Shown: positions 36,432 through 44,487 of the stretch, piece by piece
Layout: each line of letters begins with the position of its first letter
How positions within the stretch are numbered: position 1 is the first letter of the stretch
Source of the DNA: Bacteroidia bacterium
GTDB taxonomy: Bacteria > Bacteroidota > Bacteroidia > B-17B0 > Aurantibacillaceae
Reading direction: 5' to 3'
NCBI GenBank assembly: GCA_016787895.1
Contig: JAEUTN010000014.1
Span: 682,001-746,000, forward strand
Length of the DNA: 64,000 nucleotides
Program-made: the position numbers and the translations under genes
Notes under the pieces: generated by a model
What the model was told of the DNA's origin: nothing
Databases searched by the model: none
The model's input: the letters and a program-made list of their open reading frames with translations, nothing else

Positions 36432-37883
36432 TTATTCCACCATAATGGAAGGTTTTCCCCGTTTTTTAGCATTCCTGTCGCTTTTTAACTCACAGGCACA
36501 CAAATTTTGCCCGCTTTCAATTTCTTTACCGGGTTCCAGGTTTTTACCGGTGAAGGCCGAAAAACTTAATGGGTACAAAGTACATCGGTAAACCTGATTG
36601 TTCATAGGTGTATCGCCTTGTTTAAAAACACCCATTAAACTCACCGGGTTAACATAGTTCCACACAATGTGCTTACGTTTGTCAATTTCGAAAAAATATC
36701 CCTTTTCACCTGAACAAATAAGTGTGCTTTGATTCGGAAGACGCTGGGCGCTGGACACGTTAAAGGAGTAAAAATTTATCTTGTCCGGTGTGGTATAGGT
36801 CCAGTAAGGTGCTTCCGGACCGTAAGGTTTTCCTGGCTCAAGCAAATAGTTTCCGGCAATATTAAACCTGGGTGCTATGATCTCAACGCTTGAATAAACA
36901 CTGTCCGGCTCCTTGCGTCCCAATCCGTTATTGAAAACGATGATTTTCCCCGCATTATGAGAGTCGTATTCAATCCAGGCGGCTGAATGCTGGTAATATA
37001 ACTTCTGATCCCGTTTATTGCCCATGTTATAAGCAGCCGGATTTCCCCAGCGGAAAAGCAGGTCCCCGCCACGTTTTCTCAAGCCCTGTCGGTTCATTGC
37101 GGCTTGCTGTGTTGTGGTGCCGTGATCAATAATAAATATTTCATTAAAATTACGATTACTGATCATAATCTGATCCAACTGAGCATTGTAACAAATGGAG
37201 TTAAAGTGCAGCCAATCCGGATCTTTACTGGCATTGTAGTTTAAGTTAAAAAGCTGGGGATTACGGCTAACGGTTCCATAATTGTCTTTCGTTTCATCAA
37301 AATCTTGAACCAAATGGTCCCAAATTCTCCAAACCCAAACAATTTCCGCTTCGTTTTTCCCTTTTGGCTTGAGCTCAACCACCTTTTCTACCCAAAGTTC
37401 TTCCCCTAACAAATCGGGGTTCCGACCATTTTCAATAGCCTCTTCTCTGCTGATTTTCTCCCATACCAGAGCCAGAACATGACCATTGATCATGGGATAA
37501 ATATCGTGGTGCTGAATTTCTTTTTCATTCGAAAGCTGGTATTCCCAAACCAGGGTATTGTTCCAGTCAAAAATCTGAATGATTCCTGCACCGGACGAAA
37601 AAGTTCTTTTTTCATGAATGCCGGCACGAAGTAAATTTCCATTGGGCAAAAGGTATACCGATCGTCCGGGATAATAAACGCTCTCCCAGGTGTGCATTTG
37701 CCTGCCGCACTTGTCAATCAAATAAGTTCGTTTCGAATTTAGAGGGGCAAAAAGCACGTAGCCCTCGAATGAATTTTCTTCCAACAGCAAGCCCACCGTG
37801 TTTTGTGCGTTGGATTGTAAATAAAAAGTCACAGAAAACAGAACAGATAAATAAATACGTTTGAATTGCACAATAATTGCCAT
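36432..37883 (-). CDS. arylsulfotransferase-like secreted protein
   Basis: 483 residues with a signal peptide (about 1-26). The beta-propeller core carries the motifs of the arylsulfate sulfotransferase family (PF05935/PF14269): GYVLFAPLNSKRTYLIDKCGRQMHTWES, LPNGNLLRAG, QHHDIYPMINGHVLAL and DWLHFNSICYNAQLDQIMISNRNFNEIFIID. Classical enzymes of this family transfer sulfate between phenols through a histidine in the periplasm; the HHD (about 124-126) and H in DWLHFNS are candidates. Substrate unknown, and some homologues may be non-enzymatic propellers. Confidence 0.82.
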   Translation of the reverse strand: MAIIVQFKRIYLSVLFSVTFYLQSNAQNTVGLLLEENSFEGYVLFAPLNSKRTYLIDKCGRQMHTWESVYYPGRSVYLLPNGNLLRAGIHEKRTFSSGAGIIQIFDWNNTLVWEYQLSNEKEIQHHDIYPMINGHVLALVWEKISREEAIENGRNPDLLGEELWVEKVVELKPKGKNEAEIVWVWRIWDHLVQDFDETKDNYGTVSRNPQLFNLNYNASKDPDWLHFNSICYNAQLDQIMISNRNFNEIFIIDHGTTTQQAAMNRQGLRKRGGDLLFRWGNPAAYNMGNKRDQKLYYQHSAAWIEYDSHNAGKIIVFNNGLGRKEPDSVYSSVEIIAPRFNIAGNYLLEPGKPYGPEAPYWTYTTPDKINFYSFNVSSAQRLPNQSTLICSGEKGYFFEIDKRKHIVWNYVNPVSLMGVFKQGDTPMNNQVYRCTLYPLSFSAFTGKNLEPGKEIESGQNLCACELKSDRNAKKRGKPSIMVE

Positions 37884-37973
37884 AAATCAAAAAGTAAGTC
37901 GCCGGATTTTTGCCACACACAAGGTATTGCTTTTATTCACAAAAATCTGTTTTTGACCGCTTTTTAACATCTG

Positions 37974-38001
37974 TGGAATTTCTTTCGGAACAGAAATTCC
38001 A
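37974..38001. repeat. 9-bp dyad in the gap before the arylsulfotransferase gene
   Basis: Perfect arms TGGAATTTC (37974-37982) and GAAATTCCA (37993-38001) with a 10-nt loop. No T-tract follows on either strand, so it is more like an operator or structured leader than a terminator. Confidence 0.45.
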
Positions 38002-38100
38002 TTGTGAAGATTAAACCAAAAATTTGGGGAAAATTCTTATAGAACTGTACAGGCTCTGTTTCCCTACCACAACTTCAACCGCCGGGTAATTCAGAATGTA

Positions 38101-39126
38101 TTAGTCGCTAAGCAATTTGCTCCAGGGTTTTAATTCAGGAACTTGTTCTGCAAACAAACGGAAGACAGCAAAAAAAGGCAGAAACAAAATCATACCCGCT
38201 ACGCCCCAAAAAAACGCGCCTAAAAAAATAGCCACCAAAGCGGCAAGGGTGTTTAGTTTTACAAAACGCCCCACCACGTAAGGGAAAATCAAATTGGCTT
38301 CAAGGTATTGAACTACGGTAAACACCGCAATAATTAGCATGGGCTGCAACATGGATCCGGTTTCGAGCCATGAAAAAACAATTGGAAGCAAAGCGCTGAT
38401 CACAATTCCAAAATAGGGGATGATGGTCATAACGGCGGTTATCATGCCGTATATAAATGGTCGATCCACGCCAATGATCCACAAACCAATAGAATTTAAC
38501 ACCCCCACACACAAATACACCAAGGCCATGCCGCGAATGAATTTTGAAAAAATTCCAACAGTATTTTTTAAAACCTGAGGTATCCGTGCCTGAAATTCGG
38601 AGGGAAGCACTTCCGTTAAAAAAGATGCCAGCTTTGAGCGGTATATCAAAATTAAGGCGGAATAGACCGGAATGATGATCAGATTAATCAACGCTCCCAG
38701 TAATACATTGGCCGTGTCACTGAGCAATTGTCCGGCATTCTGACTGAGTTTAGCCAGGTACTCTCGCAGCCAGGTGACCTGGTTTTCAATGGTCCAGCCA
38801 AGTTCTGACTGCAGCTGAGCCTGTAGGTTATAAAGCAGGGGGTCGAGTTGTTGCTGAATTTGTCCCCATTTCGCGCTTAGTACCACCAACTCATAACTCA
38901 AGAGAAACAGGATGCCAATAAAAAGCAAACACAGCAAAACAATGGGCAATACAACGGAAAGCGTCTTTCCAAACCCTCGTTTTTCGAAAAACAAACTAAG
39001 CGGATAAAGGACGAGAGCAATGATTAAAGCGTAAGCAATGGGCACAAAAAAACTTTTTCCAAACCATAGAATTAAGCCTGTTGCCGCAACGGAAAGAATC
39101 ACTCTATGGAACTGGTTTGTTTTCAT
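38101..39126 (-). CDS. AI-2E family transporter
   Basis: About 341 residues with 7-8 transmembrane segments and a long central soluble region (about 115-160, LDPLLYNLQAQLQSELGWTIENQVTWLREYL). The C-terminal half carries the family segment GIDRPFIYGMITAVMTIIPYFG-like (here VDRPFIYGMITAVMTIIPYF), diagnostic for PF01594. Family members include TqsA (AI-2 export) and Na+/H+ antiporters, so the substrate is open. ATG 39126 leaves a 10-base gap to trpS; ATG 39150 would overlap it by 14. Confidence 0.88.
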   Translation of the reverse strand: MKTNQFHRVILSVAATGLILWFGKSFFVPIAYALIIALVLYPLSLFFEKRGFGKTLSVVLPIVLLCLLFIGILFLLSYELVVLSAKWGQIQQQLDPLLYNLQAQLQSELGWTIENQVTWLREYLAKLSQNAGQLLSDTANVLLGALINLIIIPVYSALILIYRSKLASFLTEVLPSEFQARIPQVLKNTVGIFSKFIRGMALVYLCVGVLNSIGLWIIGVDRPFIYGMITAVMTIIPYFGIVISALLPIVFSWLETGSMLQPMLIIAVFTVVQYLEANLIFPYVVGRFVKLNTLAALVAIFLGAFFWGVAGMILFLPFFAVFRLFAEQVPELKPWSKLLSD

Positions 39127-39136
39127 TTGGTGCGTT

Positions 39137-40111
39137 TCAGGCATATCCAAGCAAAGAGCGTAGCTGCTTTAGTTTTTGGTTGGCCATTTCATCTGCCCGC
39201 TTTTCTCCAACAGCCAACTCGTTTTCCAACAGGGCCGTATTGTTCATGAGTTCATTATAGCGTTTTCTTTGTTCGCTGAATTTATTTAGAATCAATTCAT
39301 AAAGTTCTGTTTTAGCATGCCCATAACCATACCCCCCCTTCAGATAATTCTGGCGCATGGTTTGGATGTTTGGCTCATCAGCCAAAAGCGCATACAATTT
39401 AAAGGCGTTGCAGGTATCAGGATTTTTAGGCGCTTCAAGGGGCGTGCTGTCGGTTACAATGCCCATCACCACTTTTTTCAGCTCTTTTTCCGGCAAAAAA
39501 ACATTGATAAAGTTGTTGTAGGATTTGCTCATCTTTTGACCATCCGTACCGGGCACAATCATCACGCGCTCGTCTATCAAGGCTTCGGGAATAACAAAAA
39601 CCTCTTGCCCCAATTTATGGTTCACAGAACCGGCAATGTCGGCACTCATTTCGAGATGCTGCAATTGGTCCTTGCCAACAGGCACAAAATGGGCATCGTA
39701 CAACAAAATATCAGCAGCCATTAGCACAGGATAGGTGAACAAGCCAGCATTTACATCGCTTAAGCGTTCGCTTTTATCTTTGAATGAATGGGCGTTGGCC
39801 AACATGGGAAATGGGGTAAAACAATTCAGATACCAGGTGAGTTCAGTAACCTGAGGCACCCGGCTTTGACGGTAAAAAACCGATTTTTGTGTATCCAGCC
39901 CAAAAGCCAGCCAGGTGGCAGCAACGGCATACGTGCTTTGTTTTACAAACTCCGGATTTTTTACGCTGGTTAGGGTGTGCAAGTCGGCGATAAAAAACAA
40001 ACTTTCATGTCCGGGTTTTTTGCTCAGTGCAATGGCAGGAATAATGGCGCCGAGAAGGTTGCCCAGATGAGGGATGTTGGTGCTTTGTATGCCGGTTAAA
40101 ATACGTTTCAT
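39137..40111 (-). CDS. trpS: tryptophanyl-tRNA synthetase
   Basis: 324 residues, class I. The HIGH-type motif is IPHLGN (about 12-17) and the KMSKS motif is QKMSKSYNN (about 192-200); DLHTLT and LMAADILLYDAHFVPVGKDQ form the Trp pocket. The start is MKRILTGIQST (ATG 40111); the longer frame to 40174 overlaps the FAD-enzyme gene and lacks homology. Followed closely by the AI-2E family gene. Confidence 0.96.
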   Translation of the reverse strand: MKRILTGIQSTNIPHLGNLLGAIIPAIALSKKPGHESLFFIADLHTLTSVKNPEFVKQSTYAVAATWLAFGLDTQKSVFYRQSRVPQVTELTWYLNCFTPFPMLANAHSFKDKSERLSDVNAGLFTYPVLMAADILLYDAHFVPVGKDQLQHLEMSADIAGSVNHKLGQEVFVIPEALIDERVMIVPGTDGQKMSKSYNNFINVFLPEKELKKVVMGIVTDSTPLEAPKNPDTCNAFKLYALLADEPNIQTMRQNYLKGGYGYGHAKTELYELILNKFSEQRKRYNELMNNTALLENELAVGEKRADEMANQKLKQLRSLLGYA

Positions 40112-40151
40112 TGAGGTTTTAAAGTTAAGAAAGTTTGAAGGTTTAGAAAGT

Positions 40152-41726
40152 TCATTGTTTAAGTTTGTCGGCACAGCGTTCTCCGTCCATCGCGGCGCTC
40201 ATAATGCCTCCTGCGTAGCCGGCACCTTCACCGCAGGGGAAGAGGTTTTTTATTTGAGGGTGTTGCAAACTGTCTTTATCCCGGGGAATACGAACGGGTG
40301 TTGATGTGCGCGACTCCACGCCAAGGATAAGTGCTTCGTTGCTCAGATAACCCCTCATTTTGTTACCGAATGCTTTAAACCCTTCCTTTAATGCAGGTCC
40401 CACCAGTTTTCCTAGCACCTCCTGCATATCAACGGAAGTTACTCCAGGCTGATAGCTGCAATCGGGTAAAGAACCGCTTTTTTTTCCATTCACAAAATCG
40501 TTCAATCGCTGAGCCGGAGCACTTTGGGTTTTACCACCATAGAACCAGGCTTTGTGTTCGAGTTCTTTCTGGAATTCCAATCCGGCCAAGGCACCAAACC
40601 GCTCATAAGGTTTAAAATCTTTCAATTCCAAACCCAGCACAATGCCGCTGTTTGCATAAGGATTGTTGCGTTTGCTCGGGCTCCAACCATTGGTCACTAC
40701 TTCCTCCTGTTGGGTGGCGCATGGGGCTATAATGCCTCCGGGACACATGCAAAACGAATACACACCGCGCTCTTTTACCTGGTGCACCAAACTGTAACTG
40801 GCGGCCGGCAAAAATTCGCGAAGGTGTTCTACTTCGCTTTTGTTTTTGCAATGGTATTGTATGCTGTCAATCAATTCCTGGGGGTGTTCTGCTCTCACAC
40901 CAATGGCAAAAGGTTTGGCCTCTAACAACACGTTTTTTGAATTCAGCAATTGGTAAATGTCTCTTGCCGAATGACCGGTTGCCAGAATCACCTGTTCCAC
41001 AGGCCATTCCTCTTTTGAGTCATTTTTTTCTACTGAGATTCTATTGATCGTCCCGTTATCCAGCTGGAAATCCAATAACTTCGTGTTAAAGTGAATCTCC
41101 CCCCCATGGTGCAGGATGTTTTCTCGTATGGCTTCAATCAGTTTTGGCAATTTGTTGGTGCCAATGTGCGGGTGCGCGTCGACCAATATTTCATGCGAAG
41201 CGCCGTGGTATACCAATGTTTTAAGTACCTTCTCAACATCCCCTCGTTTGTTGGAACGTGTGTATAATTTTCCGTCGCTGTAGGTACCTGCTCCACCTTC
41301 CCCAAAACAATAATTACTTTCCGGATTTACACGATGCGCTTTGTGAATTGCTGCCAGATCGCGTCTGCGGGCTTTCACATCTTTTCCCCGTTCAATCAAA
41401 ATGGGTTTAATGCCCAGTTCCAGACAGCGTAAAGCGGCAAACAAGCCCCCGGGACCGGCACCAATGATATGGCAGGAGTGTTTTGCCTTTTCCACATGCT
41501 GGTAAGCCCTGTGAATTTTTTCCTCCTGAATTTCATCCTGAGCAACCTGAACACTTAAATTGATCTTGATGCTTCGTCCTCTTGCATCAATGCTTCTCCG
41601 AAGAACTTTAATGAACAAAGGGGCTGAAGGCGGCATTCCTTCCTGCAAGCGGATTTCTTCTTTTAGAAGTGTTTCGTTTGCGGCAACCTGAGGACTAACC
41701 TGTATTTGAATTTTTTTTGACATCAT
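40152..41726 (-). CDS. FAD-dependent oxidoreductase (COG2509-like)
   Basis: 524 residues. An N-terminal domain of about 80 residues (ferredoxin-like, ends KHSC) precedes the FAD-binding motif IIGAGPGGLFAALRCLELG (about 87-105). Other conserved pieces are CFGEGGAGTYSDGKLYTR, ILATGHSARD and the C-terminal FPCGEGAGYAGGIMSAAMDG, which closes the flavin site. These belong to the widespread uncharacterised FAD-dependent protein family COG2509; the reaction is unknown. Cytoplasmic. It lies 40 bases upstream of trpS on the same strand. Confidence 0.9.
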   Translation of the reverse strand: MMSKKIQIQVSPQVAANETLLKEEIRLQEGMPPSAPLFIKVLRRSIDARGRSIKINLSVQVAQDEIQEEKIHRAYQHVEKAKHSCHIIGAGPGGLFAALRCLELGIKPILIERGKDVKARRRDLAAIHKAHRVNPESNYCFGEGGAGTYSDGKLYTRSNKRGDVEKVLKTLVYHGASHEILVDAHPHIGTNKLPKLIEAIRENILHHGGEIHFNTKLLDFQLDNGTINRISVEKNDSKEEWPVEQVILATGHSARDIYQLLNSKNVLLEAKPFAIGVRAEHPQELIDSIQYHCKNKSEVEHLREFLPAASYSLVHQVKERGVYSFCMCPGGIIAPCATQQEEVVTNGWSPSKRNNPYANSGIVLGLELKDFKPYERFGALAGLEFQKELEHKAWFYGGKTQSAPAQRLNDFVNGKKSGSLPDCSYQPGVTSVDMQEVLGKLVGPALKEGFKAFGNKMRGYLSNEALILGVESRTSTPVRIPRDKDSLQHPQIKNLFPCGEGAGYAGGIMSAAMDGERCADKLKQ

Positions 41727-41765
41727 ATGGAAGAGTTTTAGTCTTCAATGGTACCAAGGTATGGA

Positions 41766-42524
41766 TTATCCTTCAAACGTTAAGGTGAATAACACCATGC
41801 GTGAGCGTATCTTATCGATGCTGTTCGAGAAAACATTGTTGCTGGGCACCAATAAGTTTTTTGTTCCAACCAATAATTTTAATTCAAGGCCAAACTTAAA
41901 ATACTGCAAATAAAAATCGACCCCATACCCTGCGCTGTAAAAAAAATCATCGCGCTGAAGTTTAAGATTATCATCCAACTGATTGGCCCCTCCCGAAGAA
42001 GCGCTTCCGGCCTTTTTCCGGGCTGTAAGGTCGAGTGAATAACCCCCGCCGCCTATCACATAAGCGCTGAAGTTACCGGTGCGTTTCGACTGCAACTTCA
42101 CTTCTAACGGAAAGATCAAAAGAACCGACTCCAGGGTTTTTTCGTATATCTTTGAGCTATCCCTATCAAGTGTTTCAAGGGTGTAGACTATTTTACGGTC
42201 GCTAAACGTAATGTTGGGTGTAAACCTTAAACGGATGTAATGCTGTAAGCGGGCGTCAACCACCAAACCCAAACCGAAATTAGGAGAGGATTTAGGATAC
42301 ACCGTTTTCACCCAATACCGTGAATCGCCTATAACTGTATCCGGCAATTGGGAGTTGGGTTTCGGTTCAATACGGAAAGTGCTTTGATTTCCGGCAATGG
42401 TAAAACCGAAATGCACTTTTGTGCTGTAAAATCGGGGAAGGTGTACAGAATACCCATCACTTTCCTGCGAAAAAACGAGTTGAATCACACACGTGAAAAC
42501 GAGTATAAGAAAGAATCTTTTCAG
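41766..42524 (-). CDS. porT: PorT-like type IX secretion outer-membrane protein, unusual start
   Basis: About 252 residues. The mature part has SSPNFGLGLVVDARLQHYIRLRFTP, FSDRKIVYTLE and ESVLLIFPLEVKLQSKRTGNFSAYVIGGGGYSLDL, matching PorT, an eight-strand outer-membrane barrel needed for type IX secretion. The first conventional start (GTG 42488) would leave only eight residues before the SQ cleavage site. Reading upstream in frame gives a proper signal peptide (KRFFLILVFTCVIQLVFSQ), whose natural start would be the CTG at 42524. No in-frame ATG, GTG or TTG lies upstream for at least 15 codons. It is therefore a rare CTG start, a sequencing error, or a point-mutated start. Confidence 0.72.
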   Translation of the reverse strand: MKRFFLILVFTCVIQLVFSQESDGYSVHLPRFYSTKVHFGFTIAGNQSTFRIEPKPNSQLPDTVIGDSRYWVKTVYPKSSPNFGLGLVVDARLQHYIRLRFTPNITFSDRKIVYTLETLDRDSSKIYEKTLESVLLIFPLEVKLQSKRTGNFSAYVIGGGGYSLDLTARKKAGSASSGGANQLDDNLKLQRDDFFYSAGYGVDFYLQYFKFGLELKLLVGTKNLLVPSNNVFSNSIDKIRSRMVLFTLTFEG

Positions 42525-42614
42525 AGACTTATTGAACGCAATTGAAGGGTTAAAATTGTGTAAAGGTATTGATTTTGACCCGTTTAATAATGCCTAAATG
42601 CCAACAAAATCAAT

Positions 42615-42622
42615 TAAATTTG
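42615..42622 (+). promoter_or_regulatory. -7 promoter box of panD-flippase-rfaE2
   Basis: TAAATTTG (TAnnTTTG), 7 bases before the panD ATG, so the transcript would be nearly leaderless. Confidence 0.55.
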
Positions 42623-42629
42623 TGCTCTG

Positions 42630-42980
42630 ATGGAAATACAAGTATTAAAGTCGAAACTGCACGGGGTTACTGTAACACAGGCGGAGTTAGACTATATAGG
42701 AAGCATCACCATTGACGAAGATTTGATGGACGCGGCCAACTTTATCGAAAACGAACAGGTGCATGTTCTGAACAAAAATAACGGTCAGCGCATTGTAACT
42801 TATGTTATCAAAGGCAAGCGCGGAAGTGGCGTGATTTGCCTTAATGGTCCGGCGGCATTAAAAGTGAGTGTTGGCGATGTGTGTATCGTATTATCGTATG
42901 CCAATATGGAATTTGAAAAAGCCAAAACCTTTCGCCCCTGGGTGGTTTTCCCGGATACAGCCAGCAACAAATTAAAATAA
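42630..42980 (+). CDS. panD: aspartate 1-decarboxylase
   Basis: 116 residues. It makes beta-alanine for pantothenate and CoA. The self-processing site is DYIGSITID, with cleavage between Gly24 and Ser25 to create the pyruvoyl cofactor, at the same position as in E. coli PanD. Conserved [14 protein letters not shown] and NGPAAL are present. Head of an operon; the next ATG is one base beyond its stop. Other pan genes are not in the window. Confidence 0.97.
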   Translation: MEIQVLKSKLHGVTVTQAELDYIGSITIDEDLMDAANFIENEQVHVLNKNNGQRIVTYVIKGKRGSGVICLNGPAALKVSVGDVCIVLSYANMEFEKAKTFRPWVVFPDTASNKLK

Positions 42981-42981
42981 G

Positions 42982-44004
42982 ATGGCGCAAACCAAGCTCC
43001 GGTCTTTTCTGCAATTTTTTATCTTACTGGGTATCGGTTTACTGCTTGTATGGCTCTCTCTTCGTCAGGTTGCTCCTCAAAAAGACAACATCATCAGTGC
43101 CTTTAAAAAAGCGGACTATTTCTGGGTGCTGGTTTCCATGTTTATTGCCTGGCTATCTCATTTTTTCAGGGCCCTTCGATGGAACGATCTTCTGCTTCCT
43201 TTAGGACACAAAACTAAGCTCTTAAATGCCGTATCGCACGTTTTTATTGGATACCTCACCAATTACGGTATTCCAAGGATGGGCGAGGTATCGCGCTGCA
43301 CATCTGCAGCAAAGTATGATAAAGTACCTTTCGAAATCGGCTTTGGAACTGTTATCACCGAACGTATTGTTGACTTTATTTTATTTCTTGTAATCTTTTT
43401 TATCACGCTTGCCCTGCAATTCACTGAATTAATTGGGCTGGCGAATGAACTGGTGTTTGATAAGATCAGGTCAAGAATGGAAAATTTATACGATAGTCCG
43501 GGACAAATGATTCTGCTGACCCTCACTGTTATTAGTGTTGTTGCCTTGTTTCTACTTTTTAGGAAAAAAATCTCACTACTGCTTAAAGGAAAATTTGGCA
43601 ACATGCTAAAAGGCATGGCCGAAGGTGTAGGTTCCATCCGCAAAATGAAACGGCCCATGCGTTTTATTCTTCTAAGTTTGTTGATCTGGGCTTCTTACTT
43701 TTATTCACTTTATGCCTGCTTTTTTGCAATTGAAGGCACCCATCAGCTGACACAGGCGCAGGGTCTCACCTTGTTGTTGTTCGGAACGTTTGGTGTAATG
43801 TTTTCTCCCGGTGGTTTGGGTGCTTATCCTTTGATTCTTTATGGCATTTTAGTGAACACCTATCACGTGAGTGAAGTGGCCGCCTTTGCAATGCCATGGC
43901 TGGCCTGGACCGCACAGTTTATTCTGGTGTTATTTTTCGGGATCTTGAGTTTTATTGTTTTGCCTATCTACAATTCTAAAAAACATGTTTCACACCCAGC
44001 TTAA
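42982..44004 (+). CDS. flippase-like membrane protein (lysylphosphatidylglycerol synthase TM family)
   Basis: 340 residues with about eight transmembrane segments. FRALRWNDLL near residues 56-65, GYLTNYGIPRMGEVSRC (about 89-105) and GTFGVMFSPGGLGAYPLILYGI (about 271-292) are the signatures of PF03706. Members lack the synthase domain and are thought to move lipids or lipid-linked sugars across the inner membrane. The substrate is unknown. It follows panD at once and overlaps rfaE2 by about 20 bases. Confidence 0.88.
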   Translation: MAQTKLRSFLQFFILLGIGLLLVWLSLRQVAPQKDNIISAFKKADYFWVLVSMFIAWLSHFFRALRWNDLLLPLGHKTKLLNAVSHVFIGYLTNYGIPRMGEVSRCTSAAKYDKVPFEIGFGTVITERIVDFILFLVIFFITLALQFTELIGLANELVFDKIRSRMENLYDSPGQMILLTLTVISVVALFLLFRKKISLLLKGKFGNMLKGMAEGVGSIRKMKRPMRFILLSLLIWASYFYSLYACFFAIEGTHQLTQAQGLTLLLFGTFGVMFSPGGLGAYPLILYGILVNTYHVSEVAAFAMPWLAWTAQFILVLFFGILSFIVLPIYNSKKHVSHPA

Positions 44005-44473
44005 AAGCAAATTACAAAGCAAGGAGGCTGTTTTAAAACACACTTCCGTTTTGCAGGCGCATGGCAAAAAAATGGTATTCACCAATGGGTGCTTTGATAT
44101 CCTTCACCCCGGACATGTGGATTACCTTTGCCAGGCAAGAGATTTGGGTGATTTTTTGATACTGGGATTAAACACTGATGCGTCTGTACGTAAATTAAAC
44201 AAGGCTCCTAACCGTCCTGTGAATGACGAAACCAGCCGTGCTTTGGTTCTGGCCGGATTGGCCTGCATAGATGCCATTGTGTTGTTTGATGAGGAAACCC
44301 CCTACGAACTCATTCGCTATTTGCAACCCGATGTTTTGGTAAAAGGCGACGATTACCAACCAGAGCAAATTGCGGGATATGATGTGGTTGTTGCGAAGGG
44401 CGGTCAGGTAAAAACCATTCCGTTTTTAAAGGGGTATTCTACCACCGCCCTGATTAATAAAATAAGAGTTTAA
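43985..44473 (+). CDS. rfaE2: D-glycero-beta-D-manno-heptose 1-phosphate adenylyltransferase
   Basis: 162 residues. The nucleotidyltransferase motifs are VFTNGCFDILHPGHVDYL (about 31-48, with HxGH), RPVNDETSRALVLAGL and KGYSTTALINKI. The protein makes ADP-heptose for the lipopolysaccharide inner core. It matches the stand-alone adenylyltransferase half of HldE. The start MFHTQLKSK (ATG 43985) is preferred over 43955, which lies deep inside the previous gene. The partner kinase is not in the window. Confidence 0.92.
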   Translation: MFHTQLKSKLQSKEAVLKHTSVLQAHGKKMVFTNGCFDILHPGHVDYLCQARDLGDFLILGLNTDASVRKLNKAPNRPVNDETSRALVLAGLACIDAIVLFDEETPYELIRYLQPDVLVKGDDYQPEQIAGYDVVVAKGGQVKTIPFLKGYSTTALINKIRV

Positions 44474-44487
44474 GTAAGACCCCCGCT

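Noticed and set aside
40112..40174. Longer trpS start
   Set aside because: The extension overlaps the FAD-enzyme gene and precedes the conserved MKRILTGIQ start.
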